From Ottowia testudinis (GTDB lineage Bacteria > Pseudomonadota > Gammaproteobacteria > Burkholderiales > Burkholderiaceae_C), in NCBI RefSeq assembly GCF_017498525.1, contig NZ_CP071796.1, forward strand, positions 3,968,001 to 4,032,000: 64,000 nt of DNA, read 5' to 3'. The notes below the pieces were generated by a model. The model worked only from the letters and a program-made list of their open reading frames with translations, searched no databases and was not told the DNA's origin. The position numbers and the translations under genes were made by a program. Below are positions 8,616-18,500 of the stretch, piece by piece; the stretch's first letter is position 1, and each line of letters opens with the position of its first letter.

Positions 8616-9515
8616 ATGACGCCCAGCAGCCCCTGTGCCGACATTGACGTCCAGGCGCTGGCCTTTGGTTACGGCAAGCAGCCGCTGTTTGCGCGCTTTG
8701 ACGCGCAAGCCGGGCAGCCCGGCATCTATGGCCTGTTCGGCCGCAACGGCAGCGGCAAATCGACGCTGCTGAAGTTGCTGGCCGGCCTGCTGACGCCCAG
8801 CGCCGGGCAGGTGCGCGTGCGTGGGCATGTGCCGCGCCGGCGCGCTGCCGAATTCCTGAGCCAGATCTACATCCTGCCGGAGGAGTTCCACCTGCCCAAT
8901 CTGCGGCCCGACACGCTGACGCGCACCCACGCCGCGTTCTACCCCCAGTTCGACCACGCGCTGTTCGGCGACTACCTGGCCGTGCTGGACGTGCCGCCCC
9001 GGCAGCGCTTTGCCCAGATGAGCCTGGGCCAGAAGAAGAAGGCCGCCATCGCCTTCGCGCTGGCCACGCAAACCCCGGTGCTGCTGATGGACGAGCCCAC
9101 CAACGGGCTCGACATCGTCAGCCGCGCCCAATTCAAGACCCTGATGGCGCGGCCCGAGCAGGCATGCCGCACGGTGCTGATCAGCACCCACCAGGCGCAC
9201 GACCTGGAAAGCGTGTTGCAGCACATCTGGTTCATCGACAACGGCCAGTTGGTGCTGGGCGCGCCCATGGCGGCGCTGTCGGCGCACCTGCAAATGGGCG
9301 TGGCCAGCGACGCCACGCAACTGCCCGGCGCCGAGCGGCTGCTGTACCAGGAACCGGTGGGCCAGCAGTCGGCCTGGGTGGCGCGCCGCGCCAGCGACAC
9401 CGAGCCCGGCCTGGTGCAGCTGGAGCTGCTGTACAAGGCCCTGAGCTTCAACAAGAGCGCGGTGCTGGCGGCCCTGCCCGCATCCATGGCACCTACCGCG
9501 ACGGCACCCGCATGA
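8616..9515 (+). CDS. ABC exporter ATP-binding protein, 299 aa
   Basis: ATPase of a type ABC-2 exporter. Walker A is GRNGSGKST, the signature region MSLGQKKKAAIA is a variant of LSGGQ, and Walker B is VLLMDEPTNGLD, followed by the H-loop LISTHQAHDLE. The C-terminal about 80 residues form an accessory domain. I prefer ATG 8616 (MTPSSPC); an in-frame TTG at 8601 is the only alternative. The stop overlaps the permease start as ATGA, indicating translational coupling. Substrate unknown; such pairs export antibiotics, lipids or small peptides. Confidence 0.88.
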   Translation: MTPSSPCADIDVQALAFGYGKQPLFARFDAQAGQPGIYGLFGRNGSGKSTLLKLLAGLLTPSAGQVRVRGHVPRRRAAEFLSQIYILPEEFHLPNLRPDTLTRTHAAFYPQFDHALFGDYLAVLDVPPRQRFAQMSLGQKKKAAIAFALATQTPVLLMDEPTNGLDIVSRAQFKTLMARPEQACRTVLISTHQAHDLESVLQHIWFIDNGQLVLGAPMAALSAHLQMGVASDATQLPGAERLLYQEPVGQQSAWVARRASDTEPGLVQLELLYKALSFNKSAVLAALPASMAPTATAPA

Positions 9516-10315
9516 ACACCACCGTCTTCAACGCCGGCCGCTTTGCCCTGCTGGCGCGCGCGCAATGGGCCGAGCGCTGGCGCGGCTGGGCCGTGTTCCT
9601 GCTGGTCGGCACCTTGCTGTATGCGCTGCTGCTGGGGTTGGTGCTTACCGGCAGCGAAGGCAGCGGCCTGCGCACGAGCGATCAGGCCAGCTATTTTTTT
9701 GTGGGCTGGCTTCTGTCGGGTGCGGTATTTGCGGGCCAGTACTTCGCCGCGCTGCGCCGCCCTGAAAGCAGTTTGCTGCTGCTGATGCGCCCCGCCACGG
9801 CGTTCGAGAAGTGGCTGCTGGCCGCGCTGGTGGTGTTGCTGGCCTACCCGCTGGCCTATGCCCTGGTGGTCAGTCTGCTGCACCTGCCCGCCGCCGCGCT
9901 GGCGTATCAAATCCGGCTCACGCACGAGGCGCAGGCCCTGGCCAGTGACTATGCCGTCTTCAGCCCCCTGGGCGGCCATGCCAACGAGGCAGCCATGGGC
10001 AGCCGCGCCCGGCTGGCCTGGGCGGTGATGTATGTGGGCCTGACCGGCTACGTGCTGGCCTGCAGCATCTGGTTCAAACGCTCGGCGGGCCTGAAGGCGC
10101 TGGTGCTGGGCTTCGCGGTGTTTTTGTGTACCAGCCTGGTGCTCAGCGTGCCGGGCGCGCGCGTCAACGCGTTACTGGGCTGGTTTTCGCGCGCACCGCT
10201 GCCGCACGATGGCAACGCGCTGTATTGGCTGGCCAACGCCCTGCTGTGGATCGGCGTGCCGCTGCTGCTGTGGCTGGCCGCGCTGCAAGCGCTGCGCGAA
10301 CGGGACCTGGCATGA
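9512..10315 (+). CDS. ABC-2 type permease, 267 aa
   Basis: Integral membrane partner of the preceding ATPase. About six hydrophobic segments are seen: GWAVFLLVGTLLYALLLG, FFVGWLLSGAVFAGQYF, WLLAALVVLLAYPLAYALVV, MYVGLTGYVLACSIWF, VLGFAVFLCTSLVL and the C-terminal LLWIGVPLLLWLAAL. No other domain is present. Both ends are coupled to neighbours by 4-bp overlaps (start with the ATPase stop, stop with the next gene's start), so the three genes form one transcription unit. Confidence 0.85.
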   Translation: MNTTVFNAGRFALLARAQWAERWRGWAVFLLVGTLLYALLLGLVLTGSEGSGLRTSDQASYFFVGWLLSGAVFAGQYFAALRRPESSLLLLMRPATAFEKWLLAALVVLLAYPLAYALVVSLLHLPAAALAYQIRLTHEAQALASDYAVFSPLGGHANEAAMGSRARLAWAVMYVGLTGYVLACSIWFKRSAGLKALVLGFAVFLCTSLVLSVPGARVNALLGWFSRAPLPHDGNALYWLANALLWIGVPLLLWLAALQALRERDLA

Positions 10316-11169
10316 GGCGTTTAAAGAAGACACCGCTGCTTTTGGCGCTGGCGCTGCTGCTGGTGTGGGCCGCCATCGCGCTGACCCGGGCCTTGCCCGA
10401 GCGCCAGACGGCTTCAACCGTTGAGGTGCTGCCCGCCGAGCAGACCGAGGGCGTGACCGAGGTGGTGCTGGACGCCGGCCCGCCCGAGGAAAACTGGAAT
10501 CCCCCGATCGAAGTGCTGTTCGCCCCCGGCCCGGATGTGCGAATCGAATCGCCCGAGCGCGACGGCGCCGAAGACCCGCGCGTGCAAGCGGTGCGCAAGG
10601 GCACGCGGCTGACGCTGCGCCGCATGGCCCCGCCAGGCCAGCGAAGCTACCGTTATACCCACTGGCCCAAAATCATCCTGCCCCTGACGGTGCAGCGCTT
10701 GCAGGGCTACAAGCTGGCAGTGACCGTGCAAGAAGACCAAACCCTGCCCAGCTTGGCCGTGCAAGCGCACGAGCTGAACGTGCAGGACGGGCGCCTCGGG
10801 TCGCTCGACGTGGCCAGCCATGCCGAATGCCGGCGGCCCGCCACCTCCGCCGGCCCTTGCGGACAGCGGACGCCCGACTCAGGCGAAGTGATCATCCACG
10901 CCAGGGCACTGGAACGGTTGCGGGTGGAGAGCGCTGGTGGCCTGGTGGCGCTGCGCTCGCGAACGCAGATGCAGCATGTGCACCTGGCCAGCACGCCCGA
11001 CACCCGGCTGGAGACGCGCGTCAACATGCTGCCGCGCGTGCAATGGACTGCGCTTGACGCCGCGCGCGAGGCCGATTTGCGCGCGCCCTTGCAGCCCTGC
11101 CCGTTTGCCCAGGCACCCGCCGCCCCTGCCAGCGCCACGGCGAGCGGCGGCACTTGCCGGCGCCCATGA
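10312..11169 (+). CDS. Membrane-anchored hypothetical protein of the ABC unit, 285 aa
   Basis: I do not recognise this family. It has one N-terminal membrane segment (LLLALALLLVWAAIALT), which is an anchor or uncleaved signal, followed by an extracytoplasmic domain of about 255 residues with alternating beta-strand-like segments (SLAVQAHELNVQDGRLGSL, ALERLRVESAGGLVAL) resembling the adhesin-like repeats of DUF2807 proteins (weak). Four Cys in the C-terminal half (two near CRRPATSAGPC) could form disulfides. It overlaps the permease stop as ATGA. Likely an accessory protein of the exporter, perhaps acting at the periplasmic face. Confidence 0.7.
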   Translation: MRRLKKTPLLLALALLLVWAAIALTRALPERQTASTVEVLPAEQTEGVTEVVLDAGPPEENWNPPIEVLFAPGPDVRIESPERDGAEDPRVQAVRKGTRLTLRRMAPPGQRSYRYTHWPKIILPLTVQRLQGYKLAVTVQEDQTLPSLAVQAHELNVQDGRLGSLDVASHAECRRPATSAGPCGQRTPDSGEVIIHARALERLRVESAGGLVALRSRTQMQHVHLASTPDTRLETRVNMLPRVQWTALDAAREADLRAPLQPCPFAQAPAAPASATASGGTCRRP

Positions 11170-11180
11170 GCATCCACTCA

Positions 11181-11230
11181 AAAAACCGGCTTTGCGCTTG
11201 ATGAGCAAGCGTATTTAGCTATCAATTTAA
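11181..11230 (-). repeat. ATAGCT/GCGCTT palindromic repeat
   Basis: Read on the minus strand: TTGATAGCTAAATACGCTTGC then the second arm AAGCGCAAAGCCGG. Lies between the convergent ABC unit and coaX and could serve as a bidirectional terminator. Confidence 0.75.
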
Positions 11231-11268
11231 TTGTGAAGGGCGCTGGCCGAAGCGCTGCGGCGCGCCCG

Positions 11269-12048
11269 TCAAACGCCGCCGTTCAAGGCAGCGCGCTCTT
11301 CGGCGATCACCAGCAGGCCGTCGAAGATCATGCTTTCGATCAGCTCGAACGGGCGCGTCATGGCGGGCAGCATCTTCCAGCCGGCGCCGCCCGTCATCAG
11401 GCAAAGCGGCTCGGCGGCGCAGCGCTTGAACAGGTGCTGGAACATGCGTTCACACGCACCGGCAATGGCGAAGGTGCCGCCGGAGGTCAGCGCATCGCTG
11501 GTGTTGGTCGGAAACTCCACCACATCGCCCGTGGGCACGTGCAGCCCGGCGGTGCCCGATTCGAGCGCGCGCAGCATGATGCCGTGGCCCGGCAGGATCA
11601 GCCCGCCCAGAAACTTGCCGTGCTGGTCGATCGCCTCCACGGTCACCGCCGTGCCCACCATCACCAGCAGGATCGGGCGCGGCGGCCCGCGCCGCAGCAT
11701 GTGGTGGCGCGCGCCGATCATCGCCACCCAGCGGTCAGAGCCCAGCCGCGCGGGTGAGTCGTAGCCGTTGACCAGGCCGGCCTCGGCGTCGGACGCCACC
11801 ACCCAGCGCGGCTCGACGTTCCACTGCTCCATCTGCTCCTGCACGCGGTGCTTGACCGCGGTGGCGGCGACGATGCAACCCAGCATGGTGGCCGGCTCGG
11901 GTATCTGCGACCAGACCGCATCGCCCAGCCGATCGATCTGCTCCAGAAACTCGGCCCCCTGCGCCAGCATGCGGGCGCCGGCGGCGGGCCGGTCATACAG
12001 CGTCCACTTCAGGCGCGTGTTGCCGACATCGATGGCCATGAACGTCAT
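11269..12048 (-). CDS. coaX: Type III pantothenate kinase, 259 aa
   Basis: Catalyses ATP-dependent phosphorylation of pantothenate, the first step of coenzyme A synthesis, in the cytosol. The N-terminal phosphate-binding motif [11 protein letters not shown], the central [12 protein letters not shown] with [12 protein letters not shown], and the C-terminal [11 protein letters not shown] and [11 protein letters not shown] are characteristic of the ASKHA-fold CoaX family. Start ATG 12048 ([10 protein letters not shown]); ATG 12039 is a slightly shorter alternative. The open frame continues upstream but runs into non-homologous sequence. No birA is adjacent, although the two are often neighbours in this order. 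Confidence 0.93.
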   Translation of the reverse strand: MTFMAIDVGNTRLKWTLYDRPAAGARMLAQGAEFLEQIDRLGDAVWSQIPEPATMLGCIVAATAVKHRVQEQMEQWNVEPRWVVASDAEAGLVNGYDSPARLGSDRWVAMIGARHHMLRRGPPRPILLVMVGTAVTVEAIDQHGKFLGGLILPGHGIMLRALESGTAGLHVPTGDVVEFPTNTSDALTSGGTFAIAGACERMFQHLFKRCAAEPLCLMTGGAGWKMLPAMTRPFELIESMIFDGLLVIAEERAALNGGV

Positions 12049-12175
12049 GGCGCGCAATATAAGCGGTTTTTTTCGAGGTTTTGTCCTACGCCCCGAATAG
12101 GGGGCCGCGGCGAAAACCGTCATGCCAAGGGAGTAAAGTGACCATTTCCCCGACCACCAACCAAGGAGAAGACAC

Positions 12176-12658
12176 ATGGGATTGTTCAGTTTCATCAAGG
12201 AAGCCGGTGAAAAGCTGTTTGGCCACAAGGAAGTGGCGGACGCTGCGGCCACGGGTGCGCCCAACGTCGCCGAGCTGAACCAGAAGGCCGCCGACGCCAT
12301 CAAGACCTACATCGAGAAGCAGAACCTGGGCCTGTCCGGCCTGACGGTGAGCTTCGACGGCGCCAGCGGAAAAGTCACGCTGGCCGGCCTGGCCCCGAGT
12401 GAAGAGGCGGCTGAAAAAGCCTCGCTGGCCGCCGGCAACGTCGCCAGCGTCAGCGGCGTCGACAACAACCTGCAATACCCTGCTGGCACCGCATCGCAAT
12501 ACCACGACGTGGTGAGCGGCGACACGCTGTCGGCCATCTCTAAGAAGTACTACGGCGACGCCAACAAGTACAACGTGATCTTTGAGGCCAACAAGCCGAT
12601 GCTGAGCGACCCGAACAAGATTTACCCGGGCCAGAAGCTGCGTATCCCCGCGCTTTGA
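12176..12658 (+). CDS. kbp: BON and LysM domain protein (Kbp/YgaU-like), 160 aa
   Basis: Small soluble protein matching the potassium-binding protein Kbp of enterobacteria. It begins [16 protein letters not shown], as in that family, followed by a BON domain (about residues 35-100) and a C-terminal LysM domain (about 108-158: [29 protein letters not shown]). No signal peptide. A strong Shine-Dalgarno AAGGAGAAG is centred about 10 bp before the ATG. Monocistronic: its own promoter region lies upstream of the divergent coaX, and a classical terminator follows. Confidence 0.9.
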   Translation: MGLFSFIKEAGEKLFGHKEVADAAATGAPNVAELNQKAADAIKTYIEKQNLGLSGLTVSFDGASGKVTLAGLAPSEEAAEKASLAAGNVASVSGVDNNLQYPAGTASQYHDVVSGDTLSAISKKYYGDANKYNVIFEANKPMLSDPNKIYPGQKLRIPAL

Positions 12659-12706
12659 TTTTGATAGCTGCTCGCGCTTGATATAAAAGCGCTACAGCCC
12701 GATTTC
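12657..12706 (+). repeat. ATAGCT/GCGCTT palindromic repeat
   Basis: One of the best copies: TTGATAGCTGCTCGCGCTTG, second arm AAAAGCGCTACAGCCCGATTT, directly after the kbp stop. Confidence 0.85.
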
Positions 12707-12713
12707 ACGCATA

Positions 12714-12742
12714 GAAAAAGGCACCTTAGGGTGCCTTTTTCG
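12714..12742 (+). terminator. Rho-independent terminator of kbp
   Basis: GAAAAAGGCACC-TTA-GGGTGCCTTTTTC: a symmetric stem with A-tract and T-tract, so it can work in both directions. Confidence 0.9.
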
Positions 12743-12916
12743 TTGGGGGCTTAGGTGCCACCTGAATGCTGCGACGGCAGGTTGAAATCATCGGCCCCGC
12801 CCCGTTCGTTGCTCAGCAGGCCGCGGAGCAGGCCACGCGGGAGTGCCGTGACCGGGGGTTGCACCGCCCACCAGCGTTGCCCCAGGAGAATGGCGCCGAA
12901 AGGGACTTAGGGAGAA

Positions 12917-14029
12917 CTAATTCTGCCGCCATGGCAACCCCGCGTGCCGCCATCCATTCTTGTGGCCTCGCTGCGCGCGGGCATCGGGATCGCCCTCAAA
13001 ACCGCCCAGCACGTTGTACGCCGTCAGCCCCAGTTCGGCCGCCCGCTTGGCGGCGGCGATGGAGCGCACGCCACTGCGGCACAGCAGCATCAGCGGCAAC
13101 CCTTGCGACGCGGCGGCACGCACTTGCGTGTCAAAGTCGGGGTTCAGCGCCATGCCGGGCCATTGCTTCCAGGCCGCCGCCAAGGCATCGGGCACGAAAC
13201 CCACCCATTCGCGCTCGGCGTCGGTGCGTACGTCGACCAGCACGGCGCGGCCCGCCTGCATCCATTCGTGCGCCGTGTACGGTAACAGGTCGCCAGCGTA
13301 GCCCGGCGCCGGCAACACGCCGGCTTGGCCGGCGGATTCCACCTCCTGCCGCAGGCCAGAACATTGGCTGGACGGCACCGATTGATCGATGCGGCGCGGC
13401 TTGCCCGCCAGCCACGGATGGGTGGCCTTTTCCATCCCGAGGGTGGACCGGGTGGGTCCGTGGCAGTCGTGTCCGGGCCACACGATGGTCGTGTCGGGCA
13501 GCGTGAGCAGCTTTTGCAAGATGCCGTCGTGGCCGGGGTCGACCGATGGAGGGCCGGTGCGGCCGCAGCCCTGGATCATCAGCGTGCCGCCCGTGAACAC
13601 GTGGCATTCGTCATGGCTCAGCTCGACTTCGGTCACTTCGGTGCGCGGCTCGGGGTGCACGTGCGGCGCGCGCTGCCAGCAGAAGCAGACGCTGCCCGCC
13701 GTGTGCAGCACGCGCAGTTGCTCGCGGCCAAACGCCAGCATGTCGCCGTCCTTCAGCCGCACCGCCACGGCACCCGTCTCGCAACCCGCAGGGGCCCCCA
13801 GCTTGGCACCGGTAAGTTCCGCCAACCGCGCGGCGCTGGTGAGGCGATCGGCGTGGGCATGGGTTTCGAGAACCCAGCGCAGGCGCGCGTTCAGACGGCC
13901 CAGCGCGGCCAGGTCACGTTCAAGTTGCTCGTCCACCGGGTCGATGATGACGGCTTCGCGCGAGGCCTCGTCGACCAAGATGTAGGTGTAGGTGCTGGAG
14001 GCGGGATTGAAAAGCTGGGTCGGGGCCAT
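12917..14029 (-). CDS. Persulfide dioxygenase-like MBL fold protein with C-terminal rhodanese, metal site degenerate, 370 aa
   Basis: Fusion of an ETHE1/Blh-like metallo-beta-lactamase domain (about residues 1-230) and a rhodanese domain (about 255-365). The rhodanese loop CRSGVRS keeps the catalytic Cys. The MBL domain departs from the family consensus: HxHxDH is HAHADR, the expected TPGHTPGSV segment is shortened to HTAGSV, and the conserved Asp of FTGD, an iron ligand in ETHE1, is Gly (FTGGTLMIQGCGRTG). The remaining GHD near the domain end is present. Canonical members oxidise glutathione persulfide to sulfite; this one may be inactive in that step or bind metal differently. A CsoR-like gene lies 38 bp upstream in the same direction. 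Confidence 0.82.
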   Translation of the reverse strand: MAPTQLFNPASSTYTYILVDEASREAVIIDPVDEQLERDLAALGRLNARLRWVLETHAHADRLTSAARLAELTGAKLGAPAGCETGAVAVRLKDGDMLAFGREQLRVLHTAGSVCFCWQRAPHVHPEPRTEVTEVELSHDECHVFTGGTLMIQGCGRTGPPSVDPGHDGILQKLLTLPDTTIVWPGHDCHGPTRSTLGMEKATHPWLAGKPRRIDQSVPSSQCSGLRQEVESAGQAGVLPAPGYAGDLLPYTAHEWMQAGRAVLVDVRTDAEREWVGFVPDALAAAWKQWPGMALNPDFDTQVRAAASQGLPLMLLCRSGVRSIAAAKRAAELGLTAYNVLGGFEGDPDARAQRGHKNGWRHAGLPWRQN

Positions 14030-14067
14030 GCGGCCAGTTTATAGAGCCGCGCCCGCGCCACGCGCGG

Positions 14068-14313
14068 TCAGGCAAAGCGCAACAGCAGCTCGGCGATGTC
14101 ATCGGCGCTGGCACGGCCGTCGGCGATCAGGTCGGCAACCATGGCGAAAAACGCTTTGTCCAGCGCCTTGCGCGCCGCCGCCATCTGCTGCGCCAGTTTT
14201 TCGCGCTCCGCATCGGCCTCAATCAGCCGCTGCAGACCGCGCAATTGACCCTCCACGCGCGCCAATCGCGCGCACAAGGCTTTTTTTCGGTCCTCCGCGG
14301 CAACCATGCTCAT
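14068..14313 (-). CDS. CsoR/RcnR-family (DUF156) regulator lacking canonical cysteines, 81 aa
   Basis: Small all-helical repressor. The family core is clear (ARLARVEGQLRGLQRLIEAD ... LAQQMAAARKALDKAFFAM). In CsoR, CstR and FrmR a Cys follows the RMIE motif and a His/Cys pair lies in the next helix; here these positions are Glu/Lys and non-ligand residues, and the only Cys is in ALCARL before the core. What it senses is therefore unclear. Start at ATG 14313 (MSMVAAEDRK) is supported by GAGGAG 6-11 bp upstream. The MBL-rhodanese gene follows, which recalls CstR-controlled sulfide operons. Confidence 0.8.
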   Translation of the reverse strand: MSMVAAEDRKKALCARLARVEGQLRGLQRLIEADAEREKLAQQMAAARKALDKAFFAMVADLIADGRASADDIAELLLRFA

Positions 14314-14595
14314 CTCGGACTCCTCGCGGTGATGGCAATCAAAGACAACGCCTGCTTGCCACGAATCGTACACCCATGCGGAAGGCATCACCATCGACCG
14401 ATCACGGTACCGCGTTTGGGTGATAGTGCCGCGAGTACCGCAGGTTGCCTGCGCGCTGCGCCGCGCCACCGGCGCTCTGTCACCGGCTCAGCCGCTGCAG
14501 GCCTAAATCCTGTACAAATGAGCGGCGCACGCTGGACCAGCAGGTGGGCCCAGCACGCGGCCGGCTGGTGTTTTTCGAGGTCAACCTCCATAATA
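14314..14595. other. Non-coding divergent spacer
   Basis: Spacer between the CsoR-like gene (minus) and ppk2 (plus). I see no convincing protein or RNA gene in it. A TAATAT box at 14591-14596 is a plausible -10 for ppk2. Confidence 0.5.
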
Positions 14596-14615
14596 TGACG
14601 TTTACGTAAACGTCA
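14596..14615. promoter_or_regulatory. Perfect 20-bp palindrome, candidate operator of ppk2-icmF
   Basis: TGACGTTTACGTAAACGTCA is self-complementary over its full length. It abuts a TAATAT -10-like box and sits 22 bp before the ppk2 ATG, a repressor position. The motif resembles sites I associate with LiuR/MerR-type regulators of branched-chain acyl-CoA catabolism, which would fit icmF downstream; that assignment is from memory. Confidence 0.7.
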
Positions 14616-14637
14616 ACCCTGCGGAGACAAAAAGCAC

Positions 14638-15471
14638 ATGGCGAAGAAGAACGGTTCCCGGGATCTCGCCCGCTGGCAGGTGCCGGCCGGCGGCAAGGGC
14701 TTTGAACTGAAGGACTGCGATCCATCCGCCAAGCCCTGTTCCAGCGGCGACAAGGAGGCCGACAAGCTGCGCGTGGCCGAACTCGCGCGCGAAATCGACG
14801 CGCTGCAGGACATGTTCTGGGCCGACCGCCGCTTCAAGCTGCTGGTGCTGCTGCAGGGTAGCGACACCGCCGGCAAGGACGGCACCATTCGCGCCGTGTT
14901 CAAGGAGACCAGCCCGCTGGGCGTGCGCGCCGTCGGCTGGAAGGCGCCGTCCGAACTGGAACGCAGCCACGACTACCTGTGGCGCATCCATCACGAGATG
15001 CCAGCGGCGGGCGAATTCATGATCCACAACCGCAGCCATTACGAAGACGTGCTGGTGCCGGTGGTGGAGCGGTGGATCGACAAGAAAACCACCGAACAGC
15101 GCTACCGCCAGATCAACGATTTCGAGCGCATGCTGACCGAGAACGGCACCGTGATCCTGAAGTTCATGCTGCACATTGGCTTTGACGAGCAGCGCCAGCG
15201 GCTGCAGGAGCGCATCGACGACCCGGCCAAGCACTGGAAGTTCAGCCTGGGTGACCTGGACGCGCGCAAACAGTGGCCGCATTACCAGCAGGCCTACGAC
15301 GACCTGCTGCGCGCCACCAGCACCGAGTGGGCGCCGTGGACCGTGGTGCCGGCCGACAGCAAGACGCACCGCAACCTGATGATCGCCACGCTGGTGCGCG
15401 ACAAGCTCCAATCGCTCAAGCTGCGCTACCCGCCCGACAATCCAGCACTCAAAGGGCTGCGAGTCGTGTAG
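14638..15471 (+). CDS. ppk2: Polyphosphate kinase 2 family protein, 277 aa
   Basis: Transfers phosphate between polyphosphate and nucleotides; short single-domain PPK2s usually phosphorylate AMP, ADP or GDP at the expense of polyP. Walker A is QGSDTAGKDGT, Walker B-like NRSHYEDVLVP, and the lid region follows with conserved Arg/Lys. Full family length, cytoplasmic. GGAGA precedes the ATG. It is directly followed by icmF (42 bp gap containing a repeat half). As the fused mutase has a GTPase chaperone domain, a nucleotide-regenerating kinase beside it is suggestive but unproven. Confidence 0.9.
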   Translation: MAKKNGSRDLARWQVPAGGKGFELKDCDPSAKPCSSGDKEADKLRVAELAREIDALQDMFWADRRFKLLVLLQGSDTAGKDGTIRAVFKETSPLGVRAVGWKAPSELERSHDYLWRIHHEMPAAGEFMIHNRSHYEDVLVPVVERWIDKKTTEQRYRQINDFERMLTENGTVILKFMLHIGFDEQRQRLQERIDDPAKHWKFSLGDLDARKQWPHYQQAYDDLLRATSTEWAPWTVVPADSKTHRNLMIATLVRDKLQSLKLRYPPDNPALKGLRVV

Positions 15472-15502
15472 ATACAAGCGCGAGTAGCTATCAAAATCAT
15501 AG
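15468..15502 (-). repeat. ATAGCT/GCGCTT palindromic repeat (partial)
   Basis: Minus-strand reading TTTTGATAGCTACTCGCGCTTG. It overlaps the end of ppk2 and lies just before the AGGAG ribosome site of icmF. Confidence 0.75.
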
Positions 15503-15513
15503 GAGACAAAACC

Positions 15514-18500
15514 ATGACCGACCTGTCCGCCGAGTACAAGGCGCTTGCCGACTACCGCCCCACCCAGAAGGTGCGCTTCGTCACCGCCGCATCGCTGTTC
15601 GACGGCCACGACGCGGCCATCAACATCATGCGGCGCATCCTGCAAGGCATGGGCGCCGAGGTGATTCACCTGGGCCACAACCGCAGCGTGGATGAGGTGG
15701 TCACGGCCGCCCTGCAGGAAGACGCGCAGGGCATCGCCATCAGCAGCTATCAGGGCGGGCACGTCGAATACTTCAAGTACATGGTCGATCTGCTGCGCAG
15801 CAGAGGCGGCGCGCACGTGCAGGTGTTCGGCGGCGGCGGCGGCGTGATCGTGCCGGCCGAAATCCGCGAACTGCACGACTACGGCGTGGGCCGCATCTTC
15901 AGTCCCGAAGACGGCCAGCGCATGGGGCTGCAGGGCATGATCGGCGAGATGGTGATGCGCTGCGACCAGGATTTGTCAGGGTACGCACCCACCGCCATCG
16001 AGGCGATTCAAGGCCACGGCGAAGCGGCCTGGCGCGCGCTGGCGCAGCTGATCACGGCGCTGGAAAATGACAAGGCCGATGCGGCCCTGGTCGGCGCCGT
16101 TCGTGCGCAGGCGGCTACAAAAAAGATACCGGTGATCGGCATTACGGGCACCGGCGGCGCCGGCAAATCGAGCCTGACCGACGAGCTCATCCGCCGCCTG
16201 CGGCTGGATCAGGACGACGCGCTGCGCGTGGCCTTGATCAGCATCGACCCCAGTCGGCGCAAGAGCGGCGGCGCGCTGCTGGGCGACCGCATCCGCATGA
16301 ATGCGATCTCGCCGTGGAAAGATGGGGCCCGCGTCTACATGCGCTCGCTGGCCACGCGCGATTCGGGCGGCGAGATCTCAGCCGCGCTGCCCGACGTGAT
16401 CGCCGCCTGCAAGGTGGCCGGGTTCGACCTGATCATTGTCGAGACCTCCGGCATCGGCCAGGGCGACGCCGCCATCGTGCCGCACGTCGACGTGCCCATG
16501 TACGTGATGACGCCCGAATACGGCGCCGCCAGCCAGCTGGAAAAAATCGACATGCTCGACTTTGCCGAGTTCGTCGCCATCAACAAGTTCGACCGCAAAG
16601 GTGCGCTCGATGCGCTGCGCGACGTGGCCAAGCAGGTGCAGCGCAATCGTGAGGCGTTCGGCAAGCGGCCCGACGAGATGCCCGTGTTCGGCACCATGGC
16701 CGCGCGCTTCAACGACGACGGCGTGACCGCCCTGTACCAGGCACTGAAAGTGCGCCTGGCCGCGCTGGGCCTGCCGCTGAAGGAAGGCCGCCTGCCGCCG
16801 GTCAGCACGCGCCACAGCACCAACCAGACGCCCATCGTGCCGCCGGCGCGCACGCGCTACCTGGCCGAGATTTCGGACACCGTGCGCGGCTACAAGCGCC
16901 GCGTGCGCGAGCAGGCGCGCCGCGTGCGCGCGGTACAGCAGTTGCGCGAATCGGCCCGCATGTTGGCCGAGGACGACCCCAGCAAAACCGGCGACCACGG
17001 CGCACGCGCCACCGTGCTGGCGCTGGCCGACAAACGCGCCCAAGCCATCGACCGCGACGCCGCCAAGCTGATCGAGCAATGGCCGGCCATGCAGCAGGCG
17101 TATGCGGGCGACGAGTACGTGGTGAAGATCCGCGACAAGGAAATCCGCACCGCGCTCACCACCAAGTCTTTGAGCGGCACCACCATCCGCAAGGTGGTGT
17201 TGCCGCAGTTCGAGGACCACGGCGAAATCGTCAAATGGCTGATGCTGGACAACGTGCCCGGCAGCTACCCCTACACCGCCGGCACCTTCGCCTTCAAGCG
17301 CGAGGGCGAAGACCCCACGCGCATGTTCGCCGGCGAAGGCGACGCCTTCCGCACCAACCGCCGCTTCAAGCTGGTGAGCGAGGGCATGGCGGCCAAGCGC
17401 CTGTCCACGGCATTCGATTCCGTCACGCTGTACGGCAACGACCCCGATCCGCGGCCCGACATTTACGGCAAGGTGGGCAACTCGGGCGTCAGCATTGCCA
17501 CGCTGGACGATTTGAAGGTGCTGTATTCAGGGTTCGATTTGTGCAACCCGACGACCAGCGTCAGCATGACCATCAACGGCCCGGCGCCGTCGATCCTGGC
17601 CATGTTCATGAACGCGGCCATCGACCAGCAACTGGAAAAGTTCAAGACCGACAACGGCCGCGACGCCACCGACACCGAGGCCGAAAAAATCCGCGAATGG
17701 ACGCTGGCCAACGTGCGCGGCACGGTGCAGGCCGACATATTGAAAGAAGACCAGGGCCAGAACACCTGCATCTTCTCGACCGAATTCAGCCTGAAAGTGA
17801 TGGGCGACATCGCCGAGTACTTTGTGCACCACAACGTGCGCAATTTCTACAGCGTGTCGATCAGCGGCTACCACATCGCCGAAGCTGGCGCCAACCCGAT
17901 CAGCCAGCTCGCCTTCACGCTGTCGAACGGCTTCACGCTGGTCGAGGCGTATCTGGCGCGCGGCATGCACATCGACGATTTCGCGCCCAACCTGAGCTAC
18001 TTCTTCAGCAACGGCATGGACCCGGAATACACCGTGATGGGCCGCGTGGCGCGCCGCATCTGGGCCGTGGCGATGAAGGAAAAATACGGCGCCAACGAAC
18101 GCTCGCAAAAGCTCAAATACCACATCCAGACCTCCGGCCGCAGCCTGCACGCGCAGGAGATCCAGTTCAACGACATCCGCACCACGCTGCAGGCGCTGAT
18201 CGCCATCTACGACAACTGCAACAGCCTGCACACCAACGCCTTCGACGAGGCCATCACCACGCCGACCGAAGACAGCGTGCGCCGCGCGATGGCGATCCAG
18301 CTCATCATCAACCGCGAATGGGGCCTGGCCAAGAACGAGAACCCCAACCAGGGCGCGTTCGTGATCGAGGAACTGACCGAGTTGGTCGAGGAAGCCGTGC
18401 TGAGTGAGTTCGAGAAGATCGCCGACCGCGGCGGCGTGCTGGGCGCCATGGAAACCGGCTACCAGCGCAGCAAGATCCAGGAAGAGAGCATGCATTACGA

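Noticed and set aside
16108-16127. Repeat insertion in the icmF linker
   Set aside because: Similarity to the repeat half (GCGCAGGCGGCTACAAAAAA) is short and I cannot exclude normal linker sequence, so it is mentioned but not annotated.
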